Assembly (NCBI RefSeq): GCF_018390735.1
Contig: NZ_JAHBCL010000007.1
Coordinates: 62,001 to 126,000 of the forward strand
Length of the DNA: 64,000 nt
Reading direction: 5' to 3'
DNA from: Fusibacter paucivorans
GTDB lineage: Bacteria; Bacillota; Clostridia; Peptostreptococcales; Acidaminobacteraceae
Part shown: positions 1-7,553 of the stretch, in pieces
How positions within the stretch are numbered: position 1 is the stretch's first letter
Layout of the letters: every line of letters starts with the position of its first letter
Program-made: the position numbers and the translations under genes
The notes under the pieces: generated by a model
The model's database searches: none
The model's input: the letters and a program-made list of their open reading frames with translations, nothing else
What the model was told of the DNA's origin: nothing

Positions 1-1
1 A

Positions 2-244
2 ATCGTCAAAGCGTCATTGGTCGCAATTAATGAAGCCAAAAAAGCGAAGTCACAAAGAGACCGGGAATTAACCGACAGCGCAAAAGCGGCTGCGATTGTG
101 AAAGCAAAAGAACTGATTATGAGTAAGTGGAATCTTACAGAGGATCAAGCTTACGCATATCTCAGAAAGAAAAGCATGAATTACAGCGTACCGATTGAGT
201 ACATTGCCAAAGCTGTAATAAAGAAATATCAACCCAAACCCTAA
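2..244 (+). CDS. ANTAR-domain response regulator, C-terminal end only
   Basis: The reading frame is open from the first bases of the window, so this is the 3' end of a longer gene. The last 50 or so residues form the three-helix ANTAR RNA-binding module: an alanine/lysine-rich first helix (AKAAAIVKAKELIM), then NLTEDQAYAYLRKKSMN and an IAKAVIKKY ending, the usual spacing of family members such as AmiR and NasR. ANTAR proteins bind paired hairpins in nascent mRNA and block terminators. The receiver domain expected upstream is outside the window, so the signal and target are unknown. A TTG at 17 could be read as a start but lies inside the domain linker. Confidence 0.8.
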   Translation: MVKASLVAINEAKKAKSQRDRELTDSAKAAAIVKAKELIMSKWNLTEDQAYAYLRKKSMNYSVPIEYIAKAVIKKYQPKP

Positions 245-351
245 ACCATTTTAACCAAAAAACAATAAAAACACAAAACCTCAAATATTTATTGATTACA
301 AAACCTCAAACTTTTTTAGATGTTAATCACATCTACTCCTTAACCCTAAAT

Positions 352-395
352 AAAAAAGGCCATAAACCATCTGCTATCGGTTTATGGCCTTTTTA
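352..395 (+). terminator. Intrinsic terminator after the ANTAR gene
   Basis: An 11-bp stem GGCCATAAACC / GGTTTATGGCC is followed by five T; an A-run precedes it, so it may work in both directions. The gap before it also holds a 13-bp direct repeat, ACAAAACCTCAAA, at 273-285 and 298-310. Confidence 0.85.
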
Positions 396-422
396 ATGAT
401 ATGATTTCGAATAGAAGACTAA

Positions 423-451
423 TTGTCCAAATCCGCTGAATATTGTATGAT
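423..451 (+). promoter_or_regulatory. Possible sigma-A promoter for the YitT gene
   Basis: TTGTCC and TATGAT hexamers are separated by 17 bp, just after the preceding terminator and about 75 bp before the next start codon. Confidence 0.4.
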
Positions 452-529
452 GGATAATAAGAGACAAATAGATTAAGTGGTGATATTTGTACATCTGTCT
501 AATGAATACGGTAAGTTATGGAGGTAGAA

Positions 530-1366
530 GTGAAATCATTTAAAAACCTATTGCTGATTACACTCGGTACATTCATTGTCAGCCTTGGTATTACATTCTT
601 TCTGATCCCGGCAAAATTGGCGTCAGGTGGTGTTACAGGGCTGGCAATTGTCATACAGAGCGTTTTGCCCAATATTCCTATCGGCGCTATCTTATTGGTA
701 TTGAATGTCTTGCTTTACATTATTGGTTTTATCGCCATTGGGCCTGATTTTGGGGCAAAGACAATTTATGCAAGTTTCTTATTAACAGGTTTGATCTCAG
801 TTTTAGATGCTGTTTTTAAACTGTCAGGCCCTTTAGTACAGGACCCTATTGTCAATCTGATTATGGGCGTTTTGATTTCAGGCGTTGGCCTTGGGATCGT
901 CTTCAATCAAAATGCATCAACAGGCGGAACTGATATTATTGCCAAAGTTCTGAATAAGCGCTTCGGTACAGATATGGGCAGAGCGCTATTGATGGCAGAT
1001 CTCATCGTCGTAGTTCTCGCCAGTTTTGTACTGGGAATTGAACTTGGGATTTATGCGCTCCTTGGGGTTGTCTTTAACGGTTATATTATTGACAACATGA
1101 TCGAAGGACTTCGCATGAAGGTCAGTGTATCCATAATCTCCTTGAAATCAGACGAGATCAAGCACTTTATTGTGGAAGACATCGGCAGAGGGGCAACGAT
1201 TTATACGGCAAAAGGCGCTTACACATCGGATGAAAAGGAAATCATTACATCGGTTATGGACCGGAAGGAATTTATCCGGCTGAAAGTCTTTGTGAAAGAC
1301 CATGATCCGGAGGCATTTATTATGATTTCAAATGTCAGAGAAGTGCTCGGAGAAGGCTTTTTCTAA
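530..1366 (+). CDS. YitT family membrane protein (DUF2179)
   Basis: A membrane protein of 278 residues. The first 190 residues carry about five hydrophobic segments, including the family's early LASGGVTGLAI stretch; the last 75 form the soluble DUF2179 domain (from SIISLKSDEI to the C-terminus). The family is widespread in Firmicutes, sometimes in several copies, and its transported substrate is unknown. An ATG at 518 is in frame, but its own GGAGGT forms a good ribosome binding site for GTG 530, so I place the start there. It appears monocistronic, with a terminator upstream and a repeat-rich gap downstream. Confidence 0.85.
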   Translation: MKSFKNLLLITLGTFIVSLGITFFLIPAKLASGGVTGLAIVIQSVLPNIPIGAILLVLNVLLYIIGFIAIGPDFGAKTIYASFLLTGLISVLDAVFKLSGPLVQDPIVNLIMGVLISGVGLGIVFNQNASTGGTDIIAKVLNKRFGTDMGRALLMADLIVVVLASFVLGIELGIYALLGVVFNGYIIDNMIEGLRMKVSVSIISLKSDEIKHFIVEDIGRGATIYTAKGAYTSDEKEIITSVMDRKEFIRLKVFVKDHDPEAFIMISNVREVLGEGFF

Positions 1367-1473
1367 AGGTGATAAGAAGCAGGTGAACATCGGATTCCGG
1401 TTGTTAAGGGCGAGGTATATCCGATAAAGTGGGTTATTGAAAGCAAATAAGCAACCGACAGAAGTGTTGAAAC

Positions 1474-1570
1474 GAGAAACCAGACAAGAAGAACCAGACA
1501 AGAAGAACCAGACAAGAAGAACCGAGATAAGAAGAACCGATACGAGAAGAACCAATACGAGAAGAACTGA
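1474..1570 (+). repeat. Imperfect 14-15 bp tandem repeat
   Basis: Six full units and a partial seventh of GAAGAACCAGACAA run in a row: units begin at 1474, 1488, 1502, 1516, 1531, 1546 and 1561. The first three are 14 bp and nearly identical; the next three are 15 bp and diverged (GATAA, TACGA). The array fills most of the gap between two genes. It produces Val/Leu-rich spurious frames on the other strand but no credible gene. Confidence 0.9.
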
Positions 1571-1627
1571 GGCGTGATGATATGAGGATGGGCCGAGTGA
1601 CGCAGCGAAAATGAAAGGGGGCGTCAC

Positions 1628-2710
1628 ATGGCAAATGTGAACCTAAAGGACATTACCAAAATATACCCGGGAAATTACAAAGCTGTTGATCGCATTAATC
1701 TAGAAATTCGAGACCGTGAATTCATGGTGCTTGTAGGCCCCTCGGGCTGTGGAAAGACGACGACACTGAGAATGATCGCAGGACTCGAATCCATTACTGA
1801 TGGTCAACTGCTGATAGATGGTGAATCAGTCAATGACGTTGCATCGAAGGATCGCAATGTCGCCATGGTCTTTCAGAATTATGCTCTTTTTCCGCATATG
1901 ACGATTTATGAAAACATCGCTTTCGGACTTAAGCGACACAAAATGCCCGATACGATGATTAAGCAGGCCATCAAGCGGGCAGCAGAGGTACTTAATATTG
2001 AAGAACTGATGGATCGAAAACCCGATCAGCTTTCTGGAGGCCAAAAACAGCGCGTAGCACTTGGACGGGCAATGGTGATGAAACCATCCGTTTTTTTAAT
2101 GGATGAGCCGCTTTCAAATCTCGATGCCAAATTACGTGTTCAGATGCGGACAGAGCTGATCAAATTACATCAGGAGCTTAATGCGACATTTATTTATGTG
2201 ACACACGATCAAACAGAAGCGATGACGATGGGGACGCGAATCTGCGTTATACGAAACGGTGTCATTCAACAGGTAGATCATCCAAAGGCTATTTATGATC
2301 ATCCGGCAAATGCCTTTGTCGCCAGTTTCATTGGCACCCCCCAAATCAATTTATTATCTGCGATACTAAAACGAGATGAGCGATCAGATTTTCTTGTAAT
2401 GGATGGTTTGCGCCTGCAGCTTCCAAAACGGCTGCGGGATTCTGATACCTTTATTGGTAAAGCGGTAACTGTGGGCATAAGACCAGAAGCAATTGCCCTT
2501 AGCAGTAATGGTAGACACTCAGATTTTAAAATCCAAGTGATTGAAATGCTTGGCAGTGATATGAACGTTCACTTAGTACATGAGCAAATGACAGTTGTTG
2601 CGAAATTGCCCGCGAACGGTCATTATGAAAAAGGGATGATGTTTTGTCTAGAAATTGATCCGGCGTGTATTCATCTCTTTGACCCAGTGACGGGGATTGC
2701 AATTAAATAG
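1628..2710 (+). CDS. ABC transporter ATP-binding protein, MalK/UgpC type
   Basis: A 360-residue ATPase with every hallmark of the carbohydrate CUT1 (MalK/UgpC/MsmK) class: Walker A GPSGCGKT at residues 37-44, Q-loop at 83, signature LSGGQ at 135-139, Walker B VFLMDE at 155-160, H-loop His193, and a C-terminal TOBE/OB regulatory region from about 235. Such ATPases energise uptake of sugars, glycerol phosphate or similar solutes. No permease or binding-protein gene is next to it, so it may be a shared ATPase serving transporters encoded elsewhere, as MsmX does in Bacillus. The start has a strong AAAGGGGG binding site. Confidence 0.9.
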   Translation: MANVNLKDITKIYPGNYKAVDRINLEIRDREFMVLVGPSGCGKTTTLRMIAGLESITDGQLLIDGESVNDVASKDRNVAMVFQNYALFPHMTIYENIAFGLKRHKMPDTMIKQAIKRAAEVLNIEELMDRKPDQLSGGQKQRVALGRAMVMKPSVFLMDEPLSNLDAKLRVQMRTELIKLHQELNATFIYVTHDQTEAMTMGTRICVIRNGVIQQVDHPKAIYDHPANAFVASFIGTPQINLLSAILKRDERSDFLVMDGLRLQLPKRLRDSDTFIGKAVTVGIRPEAIALSSNGRHSDFKIQVIEMLGSDMNVHLVHEQMTVVAKLPANGHYEKGMMFCLEIDPACIHLFDPVTGIAIK

Positions 2711-2788
2711 CATAGGCGGCATGGTCAAAACAAGCAATGACACGCAGTTATGACATCATGGGCATATGACATCATTATAGGAGGCTTT

Positions 2789-3733
2789 ATGAATTGGTTT
2801 AAAGAAAAAAGGCGTGTGATGATACTTGTTTTCTTTTGCTGTATCTTATGGGGAAGTGCGTTTCCAGTACTAAAGCTCAGCTACGCAGATTTACACTTAA
2901 CAGCAAGTGACTTTAACGTCAAAATTCTCTTTGCAGGTATTCGATTTACCATGGCATCCGTTATTCTATTTATCTTTTCAAAAGTGGTGTTGAAATTGGA
3001 CATGCGCATTGATTTTAAAGCATTTCGTATGTTGCTGGTTTTAGGGCTCTTCAATACGACTTTGCTCTACTTTTTCTTTTACAATGGCTTGGCCAATACC
3101 TCGGGGATTAAGGCTTCTATTTTGCAAAGTATGAACGCATTTATTGTTGTAGTGCTCTCTCATTTTATCTACAAGGACGATCATATTAACCACGGAAAAG
3201 TACTTGGCATCATCTTTGGTTTTTTAGGCATTGTCATTGTTAATATCGATCAAGGGTTTGGCGGCTTTAACTTTACCTTGTATGGGGAAGGGTTTATGCT
3301 TCTTGCAGGTCTTTCAAGCGGTATTGGCACACTGTTGGCAAAACGAGCGGGAAAATCTATACATCCTTTTAAAGTGACGGCATGGCAAATGCTGATTGGT
3401 GCAATGATTTTGCTGACTTACGGTTTGACGCAGGCGAGGGTGGACAGTTTGCCGTTTACGGCCTTTTCAGGTGGGCTGCTTATTTATTTATCGTTTTTAT
3501 CGGCAACGGCCTTTGGCCTCTGGTTTACACTGCTCAAATTCAACAAAGCAGGTGAAATTGCTATCTTTCGCTTTATGATTCCAGTGGCCGGCAGCTTATT
3601 GACGGCGTTGTTGGTGCCGGGTGAGCACTTTAATTTATCCATTGTACTCGGTCTCATTAGCGTTAGCGTAGGGATTTATTTCGTAAACAGGACGCGTATG
3701 GCGGTTAGCGAATCCGACTCAGATCAAAGTTGA
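2789..3733 (+). CDS. EamA/DMT-family transporter
   Basis: A polytopic membrane protein of 314 residues with about ten hydrophobic helices arranged as two EamA repeats: residues about 10-150, opening with LWGSAFPVLK, and about 165-305. The drug/metabolite transporter superfamily exports amino acids, metabolites or drugs; nothing here fixes the substrate. A longer frame starts at ATG 2750, but TAGGAGG at 2778-2783 sits six bases before ATG 2789, where the hydrophobic N-terminus begins. Not obviously in an operon. Confidence 0.88.
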   Translation: MNWFKEKRRVMILVFFCCILWGSAFPVLKLSYADLHLTASDFNVKILFAGIRFTMASVILFIFSKVVLKLDMRIDFKAFRMLLVLGLFNTTLLYFFFYNGLANTSGIKASILQSMNAFIVVVLSHFIYKDDHINHGKVLGIIFGFLGIVIVNIDQGFGGFNFTLYGEGFMLLAGLSSGIGTLLAKRAGKSIHPFKVTAWQMLIGAMILLTYGLTQARVDSLPFTAFSGGLLIYLSFLSATAFGLWFTLLKFNKAGEIAIFRFMIPVAGSLLTALLVPGEHFNLSIVLGLISVSVGIYFVNRTRMAVSESDSDQS

Positions 3734-3919
3734 TGACGATAGATTTCTGATGATTCCATTGACACGGTACGATGGAGGTCTAAGAGTGATTACCACTTTT
3801 TTATATTGTGAAAAAATTGTTAATATTTTTGTAAAATATGGGTATATGTTATTTTGAATGCAGGGGGGTGCATACAGGTCGTAATCATTAACAGGCTTAT
3901 GTCAGAATGGAGGGTTAAA

Positions 3920-4183
3920 ATGTCAGAGTGTAAAAATCTAGCAGGGTGTTCTTTTGTCAATTGTTGTGAGGAGTACAAAAAGACGACGGGGGTAAACGGC
4001 TTTATCAATATGTATTGCAGAGGTGCCAGAATGGAAGAGTGCGTTCGGCTGAGACTTTGTGATACGGTTGGCAAACAAGTCGTACCGAAAAATATGATGC
4101 CCAATGGCTATCCGCTTCCGGGGACCACAAAAGAAGGGTGGTCAAAAGAGGCCGTATCGCCAAAACAGTATTTAGAAAAATAA
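3920..4183 (+). CDS. Small cysteine-rich protein, unknown function
   Basis: A protein of 87 residues with seven cysteines, in the pattern C..LAGCSFVNCC, then YCRG, then EECVRLRLC, followed by VPKNMMPNGYPLPG. I recall a similar Cys-rich stretch (YC followed by CxR and a 'VPxxLxPN' ending) as an add-on module of some bacterial signalling proteins, which would suggest a metal or Fe-S site; that is from memory and untested. Here it stands alone. The start follows a GGAGGG site; an in-frame ATG at 3854 adds 22 residues without a convincing binding site. No domain name assigned. Confidence 0.7.
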   Translation: MSECKNLAGCSFVNCCEEYKKTTGVNGFINMYCRGARMEECVRLRLCDTVGKQVVPKNMMPNGYPLPGTTKEGWSKEAVSPKQYLEK

Positions 4184-4191
4184 AGGAGATT

Positions 4192-4250
4192 AAAAAGCCC
4201 AGTGTGATGATGACATAAAAAATGTTGTCTGGACAATGGGCTTATTTTTA
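4192..4250 (+). terminator. Likely terminator after the Cys-rich gene
   Basis: AAGCCCA pairs with TGGGCTT across a long, partly paired loop, followed by ATTTTTA. The outer stem is good, the inside imperfect. Confidence 0.55.
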
Positions 4251-4272
4251 TGAATCAAAGCGTCACGAACAG

Positions 4273-4307
4273 TGAAACAGAATAATACCATTTGAAACAA
4301 TTTGTTT
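4273..4307 (+). promoter_or_regulatory. Candidate upstream activator sites for sigma-54 promoter 1
   Basis: TGAAACA occurs at 4273 and again at 4293, 20 bp apart (two helical turns). The second extends to TGAAAC-AAT-TTGTTT (4293-4307). The same arrangement TGAAAC-N3-TTGTTT is found at 10016-10030, and each starts 67 or 68 bp before the -24 GG of its sigma-54 promoter. This suggests binding sites for the PrpR-like activator encoded at 12224-14134. Confidence 0.5.
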
Positions 4308-4316
4308 TTTATATCC

Positions 4317-4355
4317 TTAAAAACGCCTGAAAACAGCTATTTTCAGGCGTTTTTA
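4317..4355 (+). terminator. Strong hairpin with T-tail between activator sites and promoter
   Basis: AAAACGCCTGAAAA and TTTTCAGGCGTTTT form a 14-bp perfect stem ending in a T-run. It lies between the TGAAAC sites and the -24/-12 promoter and would stop read-through from upstream genes. Confidence 0.85.
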
Positions 4356-4357
4356 AA

Positions 4358-4375
4358 TTGGCATGCTAATTGCAC
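4358..4375 (+). promoter_or_regulatory. Sigma-54 (-24/-12) promoter 1
   Basis: TTGGCATGCTAATTGCAC matches the consensus TGGCAC-N5-TTGCA, with the invariant GG (4360-4361) and GC (4372-4373) exactly 10 bp apart. It precedes the CoA-transferase operon by about 45 bp. Confidence 0.85.
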
Positions 4376-4417
4376 AAAGGTAAGGTATACAAAATATGAT
4401 AACTGGAGGCGAAAAAC

Positions 4418-5623
4418 TTGAATTTTAAAAATGTAGGTGCATTGGCAGGTGTCAAGGTATTGGACTTAACCAGAGTTTTGGCAGGCCCTTATTGTACAAT
4501 GATGCTGGCGGATTTTGGCGCAGAAGTCATTAAAATTGAAAAACCCATATCTGGTGATGATACACGACAGTTTGGGCCATTTAAAAATGGTGAAAGCTTA
4601 TATTATGCAAATATCAACCGCAATAAGAAGGGCATCACGCTGAATTTGAAAGCAAAGCAGGGTAAGGCGCTTTTTTTAGAAATGGTGAAGCAGGCAGATG
4701 TCGTCGTTGAAAATTTTAGACCGGGTGTGATGGAACGACTTGGACTTGGCTATGAAGTGTTGGAAGAAGTCAATGAAAAAATTATTTATGCGGCGGTATC
4801 CGGCTTTGGTTCCTATGGGCCTTATGCATCACGGCCGGGCTATGATATTATCGCACAGGCCATGAGCGGGCTGATGAGTATCACAGGTGAAGAAAATGGC
4901 AGTCCGACGCGTGTGGGGAATGCTATGGGGGATGTTCTTGGAGGCCTTAATCTGACCATTGGCATACTGGCTGCCCTCAATGCTCGCAGTATGATTGGCA
5001 GGGGCCAGCGCGTGGATGTATCACTGGTGGATTCGGCGGTTGCATCACTGGAGACCATGACGCAGCGTTATTTTGCTTCCGGCAATGTACCGCCGCTTAT
5101 GGGCAATCGCTATGCGGCAGCATACCCTTATGACTCTTTTAAAGCAAAAGACGGTCAATTTGTCATTGGCTGTGGCAATGATAAGCTCTACAACCTGTTG
5201 TGTCAAAAAGTATTGAAACGTGAAGACTTAATGAAAGATGAACGTTTTAATACCAATGAAAAGCGCTGTACACACCATCAGGCATTAAAAAAGGAAATAG
5301 AGGATTGGTCATCAACGATGACCATTGATGAAGCGGTTGATACCATTTTGGCGGCCGGTGTTCCGGCAGCACCAATTCTCGATATGGCGAAATTGGCAAA
5401 TGACCCGCACATCGTAGGCGCACGTGAAATGTTTGTCGAATCGAAACATCCTAAAATTGGCAACATGCTAATCAACGGCAATCCCGTTAAGCTGATGACA
5501 ACGCGTCCGACCATTGATAAACCTGCACCGGCACTAGGGCAGTACAATACGGATGTTTACAGCAGCATGCTCGGTCTGGATGCTGCTGAAATTGCAGCGC
5601 TGAAAACAGAAGGCATTATTTGA
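4418..5623 (+). CDS. CaiB/BaiF (class III) CoA-transferase
   Basis: A 401-residue cytoplasmic enzyme of the family III CoA-transferases, which move CoA between carboxylic acids through an aspartyl anhydride. The N-terminus has VLDLTRVLAGPYCTMMLADFG, then VVENFRPG and GFGSYGPYASRPGYD. The catalytic Asp is most likely Asp172 in GNAMGDVLGG. The start is a TTG preceded by GGAGGCG eight bases upstream. First gene of an operon behind a sigma-54 promoter; the next gene is a lyase of the HMG-CoA lyase family. That pairing is known for succinyl-CoA:citramalate CoA-transferase and citramalyl-CoA lyase in Chloroflexus, so a citramalate-type acid is the favoured substrate, by inference only. Confidence 0.88.
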   Translation: MNFKNVGALAGVKVLDLTRVLAGPYCTMMLADFGAEVIKIEKPISGDDTRQFGPFKNGESLYYANINRNKKGITLNLKAKQGKALFLEMVKQADVVVENFRPGVMERLGLGYEVLEEVNEKIIYAAVSGFGSYGPYASRPGYDIIAQAMSGLMSITGEENGSPTRVGNAMGDVLGGLNLTIGILAALNARSMIGRGQRVDVSLVDSAVASLETMTQRYFASGNVPPLMGNRYAAAYPYDSFKAKDGQFVIGCGNDKLYNLLCQKVLKREDLMKDERFNTNEKRCTHHQALKKEIEDWSSTMTIDEAVDTILAAGVPAAPILDMAKLANDPHIVGAREMFVESKHPKIGNMLINGNPVKLMTTRPTIDKPAPALGQYNTDVYSSMLGLDAAEIAALKTEGII

Positions 5624-5645
5624 TCAAAAGAGAATGGAGAAAACC

Positions 5646-6575
5646 ATGATAGGAATGAAAGATGTCAGCATAACAGAAGTAGGCCCAAGAGACGGATTTC
5701 AAAACATTAAAACCTTTATTGAAACAGAGGACAAGCTTGAAATTATTCGCCGAATGATTGACAGCGGCGTCAAGCACCTCGAAGTGACTTCTTTTGTGCA
5801 TCCAAAATGGGTGCCGCAAATGCGTGATGCAGAAACGGTAGTCAGCAGTATTCGCACATATGCCGCAGCAAAGAATCTTGAACTCATTGCGCTGGTGCCC
5901 AATAAATTCGGTGCATTAAAAGCAAAAGCCGCAGGCGTGGACGCCATCACTTACGTTATTTCTGTCAGCGAAGCGCACAATAAAGCAAACGTCAACAGAA
6001 CCATTGACGAATCATTTGAAGCATTTAAAGGCATTGTCGGTGAAATGGGCAAAGTAAAAATCAGGTTGGCACTGGCAACGACTTTTGGCTGTCCATTTAA
6101 TGAAGTGGTTCCCGTTGAGCGCATTGTTTCAATTGCCGAGCGAGGACTCCGCGCAGGTGCAGATAAAGTCATCCTGGCGGATACCATTGGGGTAGCAGAT
6201 CCAATGAAAGTTGAACGGATTTTAAAAGCCGTAACAGCGCAAATCGATCCATCGAAGCTCATCGTACATTTCCACGACACTAGGGGAATGGCGCTTGCCA
6301 ACACACTGGTAGCACTCAATGCCGGTATACGAAACTTTGAAGCGGCATCCGGTGGACTGGGCGGCTGTCCATTTGCGCCGGGAGCGGCGGGAAATGTTGC
6401 GATGGAAGACCTTTTGAACATGCTTCATGCCATGGGGTATCAGACGTCCATTTCGCCTGAGGGGATTGCACACGTCGTCGAAGCCATTGCGCAAAAAGTC
6501 GATGCACCTATTATCAGTCATATGTCAAAGCTGGGCAGCTGTGATATGGCAGCGGAGGGGACTTGTAATGGCTGA
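5646..6575 (+). CDS. HMG-CoA lyase family enzyme, candidate citramalyl-CoA lyase
   Basis: A TIM-barrel lyase of 309 residues. It keeps the family's substrate loop EVGPRDGFQN (residues 11-20), the LEVTSFVHPKWVPQMRD strand, the metal-binding HFHDTRG motif near residue 210 and the catalytic-cysteine signature GLGGCPFAPGA near 240. Members cleave 3-hydroxy-3-methylglutaryl-CoA to acetoacetate and acetyl-CoA, or (R)-citramalyl-CoA to pyruvate and acetyl-CoA. The second fits the neighbouring CoA-transferase, hydratases and 2-oxoacid oxidoreductase better, but the sequence cannot decide. ATG 5646 is chosen because GGAGA lies just ahead; ATG 5634 is an alternative. Its end overlaps the next start by eight bases. 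Confidence 0.88.
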   Translation: MIGMKDVSITEVGPRDGFQNIKTFIETEDKLEIIRRMIDSGVKHLEVTSFVHPKWVPQMRDAETVVSSIRTYAAAKNLELIALVPNKFGALKAKAAGVDAITYVISVSEAHNKANVNRTIDESFEAFKGIVGEMGKVKIRLALATTFGCPFNEVVPVERIVSIAERGLRAGADKVILADTIGVADPMKVERILKAVTAQIDPSKLIVHFHDTRGMALANTLVALNAGIRNFEAASGGLGGCPFAPGAAGNVAMEDLLNMLHAMGYQTSISPEGIAHVVEAIAQKVDAPIISHMSKLGSCDMAAEGTCNG

Positions 6576-7269
6576 TGGACGGCGAATCCATATTATCACG
6601 GGTCATTATGGGAGCGGCAAAACGGAGTTTTCAGTTAATTATGCACTGAAACTTGCAGAAAAGTGTGAACGCGTTGCCATTATTGATCTCGATATTGTCA
6701 ATCCTTATTTTAGATCCCGAGAAAAGCGCCAACTATTGGCATCAAAGGGTATCGAAGTTATTGGCAGCTCACTCGCAGATCAAAACAGTGCAGACATGCC
6801 GGCTGTTTCGGCACGTGCCGCGGCACCGCTTCAAGACAAGACCTGTCAAGTTGTGATCGATTTGGGCGGTGATGCCGTTGGCGCCAAAATCCTCGCCCGC
6901 TATCGTCCTTATTTTATTGAAGAAGCTTGCGATGTTTTCTGTATCGTCAATGCCAATCGGCCTGAAACACAGGATGTAAAAGGTGTCTTGATGCAGATTA
7001 AGGCCATTGAAGACATCGCCGGGCTTAAAGTGACAGGCCTCGTCAACAATACGCATATGCTTCGAGAAACCACATTGAGCGACATTAAAAAAGGTAACCG
7101 TCTGGTTCGCAATATCTCATGGATTCTCGAAATACCCGTAGTCTATACCTGTATACAGTCAACACTGATGAATCAGTGTTTGGATGTGAGCATGCATACG
7201 ATGTTGGAAATGGGAATCGATACCAAGCTAATGCCGATGCAGATGCATTTTAGAGAAGATTGGATGTAA
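6568..7269 (+). CDS. P-loop nucleotide-binding protein of the 2-oxoacid oxidoreductase operon
   Basis: A protein of 233 residues with an N-terminal P-loop HYGSGKTEF, followed by AIIDLDIVNPYFRSREK and VIDLGGD, the layout of CobQ/CobB/MinD/ParA-type ATPases. I recall related ATPases beside vor/kor-type oxidoreductase genes in Clostridia; a role in cofactor insertion or complex assembly is a guess. ATG 6568 has GGAGGGG just upstream and overlaps the lyase stop codon, suggesting translational coupling. A longer frame exists upstream but lies inside the lyase gene. Confidence 0.8.
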   Translation: MADGRRIHIITGHYGSGKTEFSVNYALKLAEKCERVAIIDLDIVNPYFRSREKRQLLASKGIEVIGSSLADQNSADMPAVSARAAAPLQDKTCQVVIDLGGDAVGAKILARYRPYFIEEACDVFCIVNANRPETQDVKGVLMQIKAIEDIAGLKVTGLVNNTHMLRETTLSDIKKGNRLVRNISWILEIPVVYTCIQSTLMNQCLDVSMHTMLEMGIDTKLMPMQMHFREDWM

Positions 7270-7326
7270 CGGCATATGCCAATCAATTATAATAAACGCA
7301 ATTTGAATGGATATGAGGAGGATAAA

Positions 7327-7533
7327 ATGGCGAAAGTAACATTTAATGAAGATTTATGCAAAGGTTGCGAGCTTTGCTCAACTGCTTGTCCGGTTAGCAT
7401 TATTAAAATGGATAAGACGAAAATCAATGCAAAGGGCTACCATCCGGCAGCTGTTGAAGACATGGCAAAATGCTTGGGATGCGCCAACTGTGCCATGATC
7501 TGCCCGGATGTTGTCATCACAGTTGAACGATAG
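7327..7533 (+). CDS. 2-oxoacid:ferredoxin oxidoreductase delta subunit (2[4Fe-4S] ferredoxin)
   Basis: A ferredoxin of 68 residues with two complete CxxCxxCxxxCP motifs (CKGCELCSTACP and CLGCANCAMICP), each ligating a [4Fe-4S] cluster. It is the electron-transfer subunit of the following alpha, beta and gamma genes. GAGGAGGAT before ATG 7327 fixes the start; an in-frame ATG at 7276 would add 17 unusual residues. Confidence 0.92.
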   Translation: MAKVTFNEDLCKGCELCSTACPVSIIKMDKTKINAKGYHPAAVEDMAKCLGCANCAMICPDVVITVER

Positions 7534-7553
7534 AAAGAGAGGATGAATAAAGC

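Noticed and set aside
1474-1570. CRISPR array
   Set aside because: Units are contiguous without spacers and only 14-15 bp; no cas genes are present.
1328-1634. Minus-strand frames rich in Val, Leu and Ser
   Set aside because: They are created by the 14-15 bp tandem repeat and lack a ribosome binding site.
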